Shown: piece by piece, positions 9,945 through 22,158 of the stretch
Layout: every line of letters begins with the position of its first letter
Numbering within the stretch: the first letter of the stretch is position 1
Assembly: GCA_008704415.1 (NCBI GenBank)
Contig: VXIS01000024.1
Location: forward strand, 210,610 to 274,609
DNA: 64,000 bases
Source of the DNA: Sphaerosporella brunnea
Lineage: Eukaryota; Ascomycota; Pezizomycetes; Pezizales; Pyronemataceae
Direction of reading: 5' to 3'
Translations under genes and position numbers: made by a program
Notes under the pieces: model-generated
What the model saw: only the letters and a program-made list of their open reading frames with translations
Told to the model about the DNA's origin: nothing
The model's database searches: none

Positions 9945-12900
9945 TTATGCCTTCAACCGCAAACCACTCGCAGGAGCACCGATCTCCGTAACTAACGAAA
10001 TCCTGCACACCTGTCCCTTGTACTCTGGCAAGTACTTCGCACCGGTGAAAGGGTCTTGCACGAACGGTTGGCCAGCATATATCGGCGTGAAACTCGCAGC
10101 GCAGATGTCAAAGTCCGCAAACTGGTCGTACTCGATATCGACGGCATTTGTGGGTGTGCGCTCGCACTTAGACTTAACGGTTTTCGCCTTCTCAAAGTTA
10201 GCAAACATATAGTGGCACTCAGCGATGAGGTGAACTCACCATCTCCGCATTGCGGCCGGTATTGTTGATAGCAAGGACTCGATCGGCAAAGTGCGTGGCG
10301 TGGACAAAGTTCTTGTGCTTGGCAGCCAACCGCATGGCGTTCATCAGGGTAAGCTGTCTGTGCGGTCGCTCAAGGATGGGCTTGGTGAAGTATGCGGCCA
10401 GCTCGAGATTGCGTTTGACCTGGGACTCGTCGTTCTGGATCTTTCGTCGCTCGAGCTCAATAGATATCGCGAGGACATATTCCGTTGCGGTTCGGATGAT
10501 CTTTTGTGCCTGCATAGCGGTTAGCGCTAGACTCCATGCCGGAAATGGTGGGTGTAATAATACCTCCTCAACCTCCTTCTGGTCGTTGACAGCAGTCAAC
10601 ATCAGGGAATGCAAGATACCCCTGAAAATGTCTACGCAACTCTCCAAGTCGTTTGCCTTCATGGCATTGAATCCTTTCGGCAGCTCCACAGTTTTGATGG
10701 TCTCAAGATCCCGCGGGATGATGGGTAAAACCTTCTTGAGATCCGTCTCTTCAACCGTGCGCCTAACGTAGTTGGCCAACGGTGGCAGTCCTGGTGCCGC
10801 TGGCAGGTATGTTCTGCTAGTCTGGTAGATCTCCAAGAAACGGGGTTTCAGAGGAGCAAAGTTGACAGCACCGACTTGACGATTGAGAAGCTGCATTGCT
10901 GTCTCGAAAGATCCGGCAGCGACGTGATCAGCGGCGATCGGGGAGTTGCGTGCCCACATATCCGCTTCGCTGCTACCAGCCGTATCGGTGGAAACGTCCA
11001 CGAAATCTTCGGCCACGTCTTCCAAATTCAGATCGTCATCGCCCATGTCCCACCCTGCGGCTTCCTCGTCACCTTCCATATCCATGAGATCGCCCTTCTT
11101 ATCCTCCAACTGTTCCTCTCCAAAGTCATTGGATGCAACCACAGGCGCTTCTTCCACCATAGCCTCGACCTGTCCAAGAAGGGCCTTCTCGAAGAACGAT
11201 TGTGAGGCAGCACGCAGAGGCCAGTTGGCCTCATGTGTAGGAACAATCGCCTTGGCAACCTGCGCGGGCGTTCCGAGCTCTGGCAAAGCAATCCGATCCT
11301 CCGTCAGGCCGCAGGTCTCCAGGATAGATTCACATTCCTCAGTAAGTCCATGCGCCTTCGCGGTAATGTACGCCAGAGGGTAAAGATCGATTTCCTTGAA
11401 CATCTGAATTCGTCCCTCAACATCGTCGAGATACACCGAGTTTGTGAGTCTGGCAGTGTAGTCGTTACGATGCTCGGCGATCTTAGCCATTCGGTTGAGC
11501 TTCTCGGTGTCGCCAGTAACCAAGTACAGGAACGACAGCTTGTCGAAGCTGCGCAACTTTTGGTAGCACATTTCTACGACCTGGTGATTGCCCTGATTGA
11601 GAGCCTCGGATCCCAGACGAGTCCAGAGCTTTGGCCGATCGATTTCCTTGGCCATATCGACGGCAACCTCCAGGTTTCCACACTCAACAGCAAGCTCGAA
11701 TCGGGTCTGAGGGTCTTGGACGAACTGAAGGGCGATCTCTGGGTACCCCTTCTTTTGCAGGTAAGCAATGATGCTCTGTCCGACAAGGTTCGAAGTCTTG
11801 ATGATTTGCAGCATTTCATCGTAATTCCTTTTAATTAATGCCAACTTGAATCGGTACTCCGTGGGATCGATCGACAAGACCCTCGGCTTTGATTGTCTGT
11901 CGAGGCAGTATAGGCTCTTGCCTTTGACCCTCGTGAGGTACACAGTCTCCTCTAAAGTGCGGATAATGCCGTTGTCGCCGTTTAGAAGAGTGTACTTGAT
12001 ATGGTTCAGCGTGGAGTACAACAGAACACCGGCATCGTCCCAAGTAGCACTCTTGATACGGATGGTCTCGTGCAGTGTCGAAACCTGCTCCAGGTTCTTG
12101 GTCACAATGGTAACGTTGTGCTTGGAAAGCAGGGCTGCATGAAGGCCGTCATTCGACCAAACCACATACTTGACACCAGGCACCGCCAGTTCCGCAATTG
12201 TCTTCTTCTGCTGGATATCGTACAGGATGACAACCGTCGGAGCGCATAACAACAAGCAACCAGCTCCGCCGAAGTAAATCTCATTGACGGTAGTGGGAGT
12301 CTTGATGGTCTTCGTCGTGGAGTTGGAAAGATCTTTGACTTCAATCGTCTGGTTGCTGGAGGTGAAAACCGCAAAACGGTTGCGGGCAACAAACACTGCC
12401 GAATTTCCAGGTCCCCTCTTGGTATCGGTAGGCTCCACTGCTCCCGCCGCATCCTTAGGCAGGTGAATGAGCTCGTAGACGCCGCCATCAGCAGGCGAGG
12501 TGACGAGAATGGCTCGCTCCGCAGGGTTGTAAGACAGTGTCCTGGGAGGTACCCATGCAGCTCCCAATCTCTTCAGTGACAACATCGACAAGCTCTCGGC
12601 ATTCTTCGTGAAATCATACATCCGGACATGCTTCTCCTTGTTGACGAAGAACAGCTGATTCTGGTGAAGCGCATACGCCGGGCGCTCACGCTCGAGCTTG
12701 AACACCATCACACCATTGTCGTGACCCGCCGCGAACAAATTAATCTCTGGGTGAGCGGCAATGACCCAAAATCGATCGTTCTCCCGCTTGAAAGATTGAA
12801 CGGAAGTTCTCTTGTTCAAGTCCCATACCCGGATCGTCTTATCCTCTCCCACCGACAAAATCAAGTCCTGGTTGGGATGGAAAAGACAGGCAGAGGCATT

Positions 12901-13904
12901 CTGGAAATGCCCCCTGCATGTATCAACCTCCCACGCCTTGGTTTCTACCGGCTGCTATCAGCATCACCGAAAATTTGCGCTCTGCCCGTCGCCACTTACC
13001 ACTCATCCTCCACAGCTTCACGTTCCGGTCATCACCAGCGGAAATGATCAAGGGCAGTGTGGGGTGGAAAGCGACCCAGTTCACACCACGATCGTGGCCC
13101 TCCAGCACGAATTTTACCACCGCATCAGTGTTGCCAAACATATCCGCCTGGTTCGCGTTCGCTCTCGCCATCTGGTCCTCGAAGGTCATCGAGGTGGGGG
13201 CCGAGTGCTTCTTGCGCAAGCCGGAGATGTCCCAAACGCGCACACTCTGATCAAGAGAGGCACTGACAATCAGATCTTCCTTAGGGTGGAACTGGGCGCA
13301 CATGGTGTAGTGATTGTGACCGGTCATCGTGCAAACTGAAATTCATCACCGTCAGCACTTCTTCACAGATCCTCGGGACAGTGGGCAATCATACTCAGCT
13401 GTCGGTTTTGCCAATTCCATATCCGGATGGTCTGGTCGTCCGACGAAGACACGATCCAGGGAAGCTCATGATGGAAGAACACCGTTCGGACGTAGTCAAG
13501 GTGTCCATTGAGGGTGAACAGGCATCGTCGGGTGGTGAGTGACCAGACCTTGATCTTGTAGTCGTCACCTCCGGATACGAAAAGCGGCTGAGTGCGATGG
13601 AAGTCCACGCCTCGTACAGGTCCATCGTGTTCCTCGAACCTATCGATCAGGGTGCCCATGCGGTAGTCCCATAGCTGAATAGTGGACGAGTGCAATGAAA
13701 CTAGAATCCATGGTCTGTGTATCCATCATCAGCGACAGTTCTACACCTCCGGCATAGCTCCGTCGGGAAAGGTGTCGGTACCTCTTGGGATGAAATGCGA
13801 TGCCCTTCGCTCGTGACGACTTGGACTCGAACTGCAGAAGCGTCAATAGCTGAGACAATGCAACCGGAAGCTCGTAGACGTGCCTTTGTTAGCATACTCT
13901 GCAT
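9945..13904 (-). CDS. COP1: Coatomer subunit alpha (alpha-COP)
   Basis: Scaffold subunit of the COPI coat, which drives Golgi-to-ER and intra-Golgi vesicle traffic and recognises dilysine cargo signals through its WD40 domain. Six exons join in phase: 13904-13884, 13831-13782, 13714-13395, 13335-13000, 12944-10240, 10190-9945; introns are 49-67 nt. The N-terminus reads [24 protein letters not shown], followed by WD repeats (VWSL, IWNWQ, VWDISG, LWRMS, VWDLNK) and a long alpha-solenoid. An acidic linker ([18 protein letters not shown]) leads to the conserved C-terminal domain ([19 protein letters not shown]), which binds epsilon-COP. About 1,225 aa, the normal family size. Intron 1 has a GC donor (AAG|GCACGT). 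The acceptor of the last intron could also be three bases downstream. Confidence 0.97.
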
Positions 13905-14341
13905 CTTGGACAATTGGCGGGGGTGAGGTTGATAGGGGGAAGAAGGAGGGCAAAAGGACACGCCGCTTGACAGCCGTGGGACCCCTCGCAATTAAAGCTT
14001 AAAGGATAGGTAGTAGTTTTGAAGAAAAGACGATGCCGGAAGCTGTTGCAGTCGTAAAGAAGGTATAAGGGGCCCTTCAGATACGGATATTGGCTCGCCG
14101 GTGCGTTTTGGAGATGCAAGCAGCTTGTTGTTGTTTGGGAGTTGGGGGAGGATTAACTTCACTACATTGTGGCCTCTTCCCCGAGTGGAGCAGTGGCTGG
14201 TGGGTTGTGGCGATGCTGGTCGTGGCTAGTGAAACTGTTGAGCCGCATGCATGTGGACTCTTCTCCAACGACTTTTGAACGGAACAATCGATCTATATTT
14301 CCAGCAAGCCAATATAAATTCACCGCTTTTTTGAACAACGT

Positions 14342-15418
14342 CTATATCATCATTATGCCTGCCGCCAGAAGCGCCGCCAGTCCTAGATGACCATGAATGC
14401 CAGTTGTCGATTTCGACCCCGACTCGACCTTCTCTGAGTCTCGACTCGTCGCACCAAGAAACTCGTCCTCCTCTTTCTCCAGCTCTTCCTCGTCGGTTGA
14501 ACCCTCGTCGTCGCTACCTTCCTCATGGACTAGCGTCCCATTTTTGGGCCCACTCTCGACTGGTTTCGACTCTGAGCTTCCTTCAATATCTGGATCGCTG
14601 GAGTCGGACCTGCCGTTTCGCTTGCGCAACATGGCTTCCAGGCTGCGCCTTCGCCTTGGTGGTTTACCAGAAAGCTCTGGGGGGAGATGCTCGAGAATAA
14701 CTGGGCCTGGCAGTAAGACCACGCCTGGGGCGACGAAGACCGCACCGTTCTGACCTATACCGTCGGGCCCGCCGAAACAGCTCTTTTTCACAATTGGCGG
14801 ATGTTCTTGCATCTCGGGGATGTTTGAGGGAGCATATACTGGCCAATTATGAGGCGTAGTATTCAGTCTGAAGGGCTCTGCGTCATCGGGGTAGCTATGC
14901 CGCTTAGCAAAATACCAACTGGGGACCTCAAAACGTACACGAAGTCACTCTTACCGCACGCCGCCTTTTGCGCAGGATCCGGCTGATAACCTGATGGCGT
15001 CAGATTTGGGCGGCGACTAAAAATGTGGACTTACAGAATCCGCCCCTCAGCGAGGTCGGAGGGAAGTTCTGTAACAGTTCTGCACCTTTGCTTCTCATCA
15101 GCGAAGCTCGAAACCCGGGGATCTGGATTACTACAGCTTATCGGTACTCCAATAAAGTCATTACAATTGACCAGCGTGGCCGCATCAAGACAAAAAGTTC
15201 CAGAAGCATAAGGGCACCTTTGCCAGTCAGTTCGGTCGATCAACAATGCCATACAGAATAAGAACCCACAGGACTAGGCCAGGATTTTGAATTCCTGGCG
15301 GAGGCTGGCCAGGAGATGCGCTCGGAAGAATGGGCTGGCTCTCTTCAATCTGAGGCATCACCAGCTGAGCGCTAGCAAAGACGGCGAGCAAAAAATTGCT
15401 TGCAGTGATCTGCTTCAT
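14342..15418 (-). CDS. Predicted secreted, GPI-anchored Cys-containing protein
   Basis: Five exons join in frame: 15418-15270, 15217-15115, 15068-15035, 14982-14955, 14918-14342 (about 296 aa). The start MKQITASNFLLAVFASAQLV is a typical signal peptide. The middle has regularly spaced cysteines (CPYASGTFCLDAATLVNC, then ISCSNPDP). The C-terminal third is Ser/Glu-rich and acidic, and ends in a hydrophobic tail (GHLGLAALLAAGIMMI) preceded by small residues, as expected for GPI attachment. It probably sits at the cell wall or plasma membrane; no enzyme signature is seen. The two short middle exons and the 36-nt last intron are the weakest part of the model, while the first and last exons are firm. 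Confidence 0.6.
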
Positions 15419-17089
15419 GGGGAAGAGTTGTGTCCAGAGCCGGAGGATGTCGAGACGCTTCAAAAATCTACATCTCTTGGAAGTTCCTGCCTATTTTCTA
15501 TACAGTTGTCTGTGCTTTGTGTGATCTTTAGGAGGGCAAACCGAACCTATCATATTTAGCAAGGCGGAGCACAGAGACTGAATCGACCTTCGGACCCGTT
15601 GCTGTCCCGTTTTTGCAGAAACGTGCCCCCGGTTCCACTCCAGGAACAAAGCACAGGCGGTGCCTTTCTTCCTGTTAATGAGATCTGGGCCCCAAAATTC
15701 ACATGAATACCCTCGCTTTAAACAAACGCGCTGGTCAACAGCGCCGAGCCACAATTAGGGTTGAAAAACTTGTGATTGCTCTGGCTGCTTGGAATCACGA
15801 AGAAACTAGACTGGCGTTTCAATTATTTGTGGCTTCGCATTGAAACTGCCATCATCGCCTAGGATGATGGTCTGCCCGTCGAATCCAGAGCTTTCACTCT
15901 GGCGGGCTGATTGATAGCAACTGTCAAACGATTCCCTTCACGGGCCGTGTTGTCTCCAAGTGCTCTTTCTCCCGTCAACGAGGTGTTCTCTTGCACAACC
16001 TGGCTCAAGGGCTCAAACTGTCGGAACACAGGGATCTGCACCCGACCTGTGCCGAATGTCTAGGTAGGTAGCCGAACCACGACCACCGCCACCACCACCG
16101 CCACCACCACCACCACCACCACCACGGCAACCAGCATCCCATGTGTGGTGACCGAGTCTTTCCGTTGGATGCGTCTCTCGTTTCTTGGATCCGTTGAGAT
16201 GGGTGGTTGAGACGGAGGCAAGAACGATGGCAAGAACGAGGAACCGCGGCAGCTGGTTGGTGGCGGTGATTACCTCCGGCCCAGTCAGCGAGACGTCATT
16301 CGCGCAGGAGATGGGCCAGAGCGAATGCACTGCTGCACTGCAATGCCTGCATATGTATCTATGAACATGAAATGTGTATCTATCTATCATAGGCGACATT
16401 ATACTCATTCTGCTGTGCACCGCACATACTTGCCATGAGCATCTTTGACTGTCGGCATTGGTGAAGGGTGGGCGTATCTACTGTGTATACAGAGGAACAG
16501 TATGCGGGAATGCCCGTTCGTCCATCTTGGCGTGGTGTGCTTGCTTGCTTGCTTGTTGCTGACGGGGGAGGGAAGGTCACCCACCCCTTTACAGAATCCA
16601 AGAACTATCACCGTCAGTCCACTATCTCCTCCGACAACAACCCCGTGAAGAATCCCCCCCCCAGCCAACCATGTTTACCAGTCCCGCCATGCTCGTCTGC
16701 TAAAGCGCCGACTCGTCTTGTCTGCGAACCCTTTGGCATATTGCGTCTGCTCCCCGAATACAATACAATAGACACTGCGAGCACCCGCTTCTCCGAAACA
16801 GAGAACTTCACATATTTTTTACATCATACCCCCTCCCCCCCCCCAAATTCCGCCGACGAGCGAATCGTCTCTTTCTCTCTTCCGTGGGCGATATCTTCTG
16901 TAATTCTCTCCATCGACCCAGCTCCCTCGAGCTCGCGATAGGTAGCTTAGCTCTCGATAGCTCCCGGCAGCTGCCACGTACATCTGTTCTGACAGTTTTT
17001 TCCGGCCAGCACTCGTAAATCCGACGTCGAAAGTAGCCACGACGTTATCGCAAGAACAATTCCATCTTTGAAGCTCATCTTTCAAAGCA
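15419..17089. other. Intergenic region, no gene supported
   Basis: Holds a CAC/CCG triplet tract (16082-16125), CT-rich DNA upstream of MAF1, and short biased ORFs on both strands. The last 250 bases are probably MAF1 promoter and leader. Confidence 0.5.
16082..16125. repeat. CAC/CGC triplet repeat
   Basis: About 44 bases of CAC with some CGC units; gives Gly- or His-rich ORFs that are not genes. Confidence 0.8.
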
Positions 17090-18075
17090 ATGAAGGTGCG
17101 TTCGTGACGTTCGATTCGCAGCCGGTCATGTGGTGCTAGATGGATGCGCTAACCCGATGGGCAGTTCCTTCCTCTCCGCAAACTCGACCCCATAAACCGT
17201 GCACTGGTGTTCGACACTCCCGATTGTCGCATCATCGGCGGTTGCGAAATTTTCACGACAAAGGTGCATACAACTCTTCAATCATCATTCGCGACTCAGT
17301 CGCGAACGCTTGTTACATGATGTATCGCAGCATGATCCGCTGACATGTGAATTGTTTGTCGTCGGAAAAGGCCGCTGGTGCCGATAAGAAGTTGTACAAG
17401 GCGATCTCAAAAACCTTGAGCTCTCGCTATGAGGCCGACCTGCGTCTGTCCGAAGAGCTTTCGCCGCCCTCCGACAACAAGCTGCAGAGCAAGGCTGTCT
17501 ACCAGAGCTTACACTCCCCTTTCGGCCCGCTTGATCAAATCTCGGCCAGAAAAACGTTCGCCTACATGATTGCAACGTTGAACGCATCGCATCCCGACTA
17601 TGACTTTTCGAGCGTCCTCCGGCCTACCGACTTCCGCCGCGAGAAGAACCTGCGCACCGTCATTAACACGTTTAATATCACGTTGTTCAATCTCGGCGTT
17701 AACGTCAGCAAGACCCTGCCTAGAATGTGGGATATCATTGATTCCGAGATGGATTTGACGCATTGTAACATCTACTCCTACTCGCCGGACGATGTTTCGT
17801 GTGATCCCTACGGAGAAGAGGGTCTCATCTGGAGCAGTATTTACTTCTTTTTCAACAAGCACAAGAAGCGTGTCTGCTACCTCTTCCTCCGCGGTATCTC
17901 CGCCCTCAGCCACTCTCCCGTTGAGGCTGGCGTCTGGAGCCTCAGCGGTGTCCGTCGTTCCGCCGATGGAGAAGAGGACAGCGGCGATGAATCTGACATG
18001 TGGGCCGAGAACAAGAGCATCTGGGGCGATGATGATGGGGGATACGAGGATATGGCGGAAGACATGGAGATGTGA
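17090..18075 (+). CDS. MAF1: MAF1, RNA polymerase III repressor
   Basis: Conserved repressor that binds the Pol III clamp and blocks TFIIIB-dependent initiation under stress and nutrient limitation, downstream of TOR and PKA. Exons 17090-17095 (only ATG AAG), 17165-17263 and 17371-18075 join in frame to give 269 aa. The family signatures are clear: FLPLRKLDPINRALVFDTPD and GGCEIFTTK in box A, PDYDFSSVLRPTDFRREKNL in box B, and WSSIYFFFNKHKKRVCYLFL in box C, followed by an acidic tail (GDDDGGYEDMAEDMEM). The phosphorylated linker between boxes A and B is short here. The two-codon first exon was chosen because it restores the universal MKFLPL start and has clean GTGCG/GCAG borders. Confidence 0.96.
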
Positions 18076-18709
18076 AAGGAAGATATAATGTCGTCCACCC
18101 ACGGAGGTCTTTTGCATTTGGCTGGCTGGCGTCGGACGGCGTTCAAGGTTGGACCGGGGTTTGGGCGGAGGTTGTTTTTTCGGGTTGCTTTTTCCCTTGC
18201 GTTTCTTGCCTGCTTTGCGTTGCTGCTTTTACCGCTTGCTACGCTGTCCTCAACTTTAAACCCGGAGGATGGCTTCCCTGATCACATCATCGTTTCAACA
18301 CCACGAATTCTTGCTTTTCTGTTTCTGTTTTTTGTTTCGTTGTCTATGGAGTAGCCGGTGAGAGCGGCGTATATCGGGTAGTTCTGTTTGCTTATTTGCT
18401 TGCTTTACTTTTGGGAATGGGCCTGCTTTTCGTCGTTACTCTTGGTTGTATATCTCTCTGCTTATGAGGGACGGTACTAGTACTTGGTTTAGTTACGTTG
18501 CTGACACTTGATGATACCTGCTATGGATGCCACCGGCTTGTTTATGGGTACGACGTGGCTCTGTACTTATTGTTCTTTGTTCTTGTTTTTGCTAGTGGGA
18601 TTACGAGGATATGAATTTTATTTGGTCGAGCGAGTGCTGTATTGTGAGGCAATCGCGGTGTTAAGTAACATTCATAAAACCATCATGTCGGATTAACATC
18701 TAGGCATTT
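18076..18709. other. 3' region between MAF1 and AAA gene
   Basis: T-rich sequence between two convergent genes, most likely their 3' trailers. No coding potential is supported. Confidence 0.5.
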
Positions 18710-20367
18710 TCAAGACTGTTCCATGGCCTCCTTAAACTGCTGCAGCAATCCTCCAAGCGCGAACATATCATCGCCGCCATCGCCATCCTCGCCATCCGCC
18801 TCCGCCACCCTGTCCCGTTGTCTAGTAGTCGTCCCATGTGCAGTATCCCCACCCCTCTCCATGCCATCCTGGTCGACTCTGGCATTTTCCGACTCCCCCA
18901 TCTCCTCCCTCAAATTCCGGATCTGCAGTTTGATGATCCTCCACAGACGGTACTTATTGAAGACATCCCTTACTACCGGTAGCTGCGTCTCTCCCTCGTC
19001 GTCGTCGGTTCCACCCGCCAGGACTACAAGCGTAGATACGAATGCTTCTTTCATGTATGCGAAGCTGAAGCCGTGCGTGATATCCGCAATGGCTTTGCAG
19101 AGCTTGTCCGGGAACTCGATTTCGGTGTTTAGAGCGTTCAATTTTTCCCTTCAAATTATCAATACCCATCCTTGCCCAGATGGATTGGGAGGTGGGGGGG
19201 GGGGGGAATCACCTCCAATATTGACAATACTCCACCCTCTCCCTGGCGCCCGGCAACGGGAATAGATATTTCCTATCGAACCTACTAGGTCTCTTCGCGA
19301 TTCCCGGATCAAGCTTTTCGACATGGTTAGTAGACGCGATGATGCACACGCCGTCGTTATTTTGGATCCCGTCGAGTTCGTTGAGGAAGTAGCTTCTGGA
19401 CTGCTCCGTGATCAATGTGTCTAGGTCTTCAAAGACCAAGAGAGACGGGGATAAGTTTCTGGCCTTGGCAAAGATCTCGCTGATGCTGTGTTCGTCGCCG
19501 TAGAAATTGCGCAGGCTGCGGACGTAGAGGAGGGTGGTCGGAGGGGAAAAGCTGGAGACGCTGTGCATGAGAGCTTTGATGGTGATGGTTTTGCCGTTGC
19601 CGGGAGGGCCGTAGAAGATTATTCCTCTCTATCCCGTCCCAGTTTTATCAGCACGATATAGGGCGGAGGAAGAGGAGGAGGGAGAGGACCTTCCACGGAA
19701 TCCCATACTCTTTATACACCTCCTTATTCCGATAGAAGCCCTCGACATCACCAACAATTCTCTTTCTCAACGCCGGATCCAGAACCACATCTTTCCACTC
19801 GGCTTTCATCACCTCTGCATACAGCTCCTCACTCTTTTTCCATTCAAAATCGAATACCCACAACCCCGGCTTATCGGGGTCCTGGTAGAAAATACTTGCT
19901 TCTTTGACTAATTTCTCTACTTCGGAGGCGGGGGTACCGGCCGGAGAGAGCAGATACTGCATCTCTTGTATCTGCGAGGACATCTCCAGAAACCAGGATA
20001 CGGTGTAGAGAATGTATTCTACGCCCGAATACACGTAGGAATACCTGCCGAACCATTGCAGCTTCTCGATGTCTCCGTGGCGGTCCGACAGGTGCCAGCT
20101 GTTTGTGGGCGTGTCCGGGGACGGAACGGCGACTGCGTGGCCTGCATTCGCGAAGGCGAGGAGCCGGCAGGCACCGTAGGAGAGCGGGAGAATGGTCAGC
20201 GTGTGCTTTGGATGTTCTTTGCGGAGAGTGGTGGAGATGAAGATGTCGGTGTCGACTCGTTGGCCCGACGAGTGGGTGGTGTAGGAGGTGTAGGCGTCTG
20301 TGTGGCTGTGGGGTGGGAAGGGGAGGAAGCCTTGGAGGGCCGTAGGGCTTGCGGTTGAAGTCCGCAT
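18710..20367 (-). CDS. AAA ATPase, BCS1-type
   Basis: Three exons join in phase: 20367-19690, 19628-19213, 19148-18710 (about 510 aa). The second exon is the AAA core: Walker A GPPGNGKT right after the acceptor (RGIIFYGPPGNGKTITIKAL), Walker B LLVFEDLDTL, sensor-1 IIASTNHVEKLDPGIAKRPS and the arginine region RFDRKYLFPLP. This order and wording match the large fungal family of BCS1-like AAA proteins, whose founder inserts the Rieske protein in mitochondria. The N-terminal 226 residues lack an obvious transmembrane presequence of classic Bcs1, so it is probably a paralogue with another substrate. The C-terminus is acidic and low in complexity. The function beyond ATP-driven remodelling is unknown. 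Confidence 0.85.
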
Positions 20368-22158
20368 TGTGGGGGAGAGCTAGGTAGAGGTTGACTTTTC
20401 AAGTGGGAATGCGAGCTCGAATGTGGTCTTATATATGGACCTCTAACAGCTTATTCGTTCCTCATTCGACAACACATAGCTCGCAGAGGGAATCACCAGG
20501 ATCTGCGGAAGCGCGTTACCTGTGTCACCACGGCTTAGCCAATGGCCGGGCCGCGTTGAGTGACAGCTCGGATCGAAGCTGTTCAGCCCCGGTGACTGTG
20601 ACTGATATGCAGCATTGCAGCCAGGGCTCACAAAAGATCACTCGGCAACTGTTGAGTGCGGACTCCACAGTTCTCACTCCCCACCGCCGCCATCGAACGC
20701 ATTCGTAGTGAATAAAAACAGCACAAACAGCGCCACCAACAAGAGCATCATCCAGAAGCCGGCACAAAACAACAACAGAATAGTTTGTTTACAATCAAGT
20801 TTATTGTCTGTATACGGCCGCGAGCGGTCATGACGGACACCCTCGTCCCCACCCTTATCCTGTCCGCCCCCTTATTGATGCTATCTCATGGGTCAACTGC
20901 GGCCACCCAAAAACAACAGAATAGTGAGCAGCGTGCACAACAGACTTCTAAGGGTGCCGGAGGGCAGCGGGTCGGCATGAGCCAAATTGTGAGTATCAGT
21001 GCTCCTAACGGTCCCATGTGGATGTTGTGGTACTCGTCAATGTAGGCGATGCGGAGCTGGGGGAGAAAGTTAGTTGGTCGGGGAGAGGGGCGCAAACCCA
21101 GGCCATTGTGGTGTGTGAGAGCGGGGATGCGGGGATGTGGTCGGTGCGCAGAATCGGAACTCGGTGGTTGCCCGCCTTTCCGGTTTTTGAAGTCTGGACT
21201 TGCTTGTATGTACCGTAAAATTTCTCATGTAACTTCTTCACTCGAAGGATTCAAAAGTCCGTGGTTTTCTGAGAGTAGAACCCCGATGCCAGTGTGAGGA
21301 GCCCTCCTACTCCATTGAAAGACGCCCCAAAGACCGAATCGCAGTAGGTTTTACAACAGAGCGGCAGGCAGATGATGATTTTGCGATTCAAGTGTAATTG
21401 GTGAATTTTGTCTCTCTTTTGTACAGTTTCCTTTGTTGCTAGCACCACAACTGCGTACCTATTTTAAATTGTGAAGAAGTTCAGAATACGGTACTAAATC
21501 AGGCACTTCAGTAAAGCATAAATAGCCGCCCTCTTGGTCGGTTCGAGTCTGAAAATCGTCGATCCGTCGGTCACGGTGGGTAAAGCGACGTTCACCATCT
21601 TGATCTCACTCAAAGGCAGGACGAAGAATCAGTCCTCGTAGTTCCCTGGTCTCCTTTTGCCGCTTGACGATCCCTTAACTTTTCAACCTTACTTAGAGTC
21701 CAGGTGACCATCCAAAAGGTGAGGTCAGAAGGCCGAAATAGGGGACTTTTAGGATGAAAGCAACCGATTTGTATGGGAGACCTAGATACAAGTTAAAGGA
21801 GATAAGCATTTACCTACACCACGGGGATTTCTGGCCTTCTCCGCTCAGATCCTAAAATGCCGCCAGAACCTTATAACCCGTGTAGGGTAGGTATATTTGC
21901 GCGCGGCGTGGCCTAGAATGACGTCCCGGGTCACCCGCGCAGCAACCTTTCAGAAATCACGAAGATGGTGAACAAAAACGACTCTCCCAACCGCCCTCTC
22001 CAGAAATGTCCTTCGGCGTTCCGGTCTCAGGAGTCCATTCCTCGGCGGCATTCCACGCACTGCTACATCGGCAATTACATGAGCGGGAGTTACCACCACC
22101 ACCGCCACGATGCCTTGGAGAAGACCCTTCATCCCGTCTCCTGAGTCAGATCTAGAAA
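20368..22158. other. Mostly non-coding; one weak small-gene candidate
   Basis: On the minus strand near 21060-20890 a segment reads LRIAYIDEYHNIHMGPLGAL behind a good branch site and acceptor (CTAAC, then TCCCCCAG), followed by a Cys-rich hydrophobic tail. It might be the last exon of a small membrane protein, but I could not find a convincing first exon. Nothing else is supported. Confidence 0.3.

Noticed and set aside
21520..21560. GGTTCGAGTC box suggestive of a tRNA T-arm
   Set aside because: Flanks do not form a T-stem, and no anticodon or acceptor stem can be folded around it.
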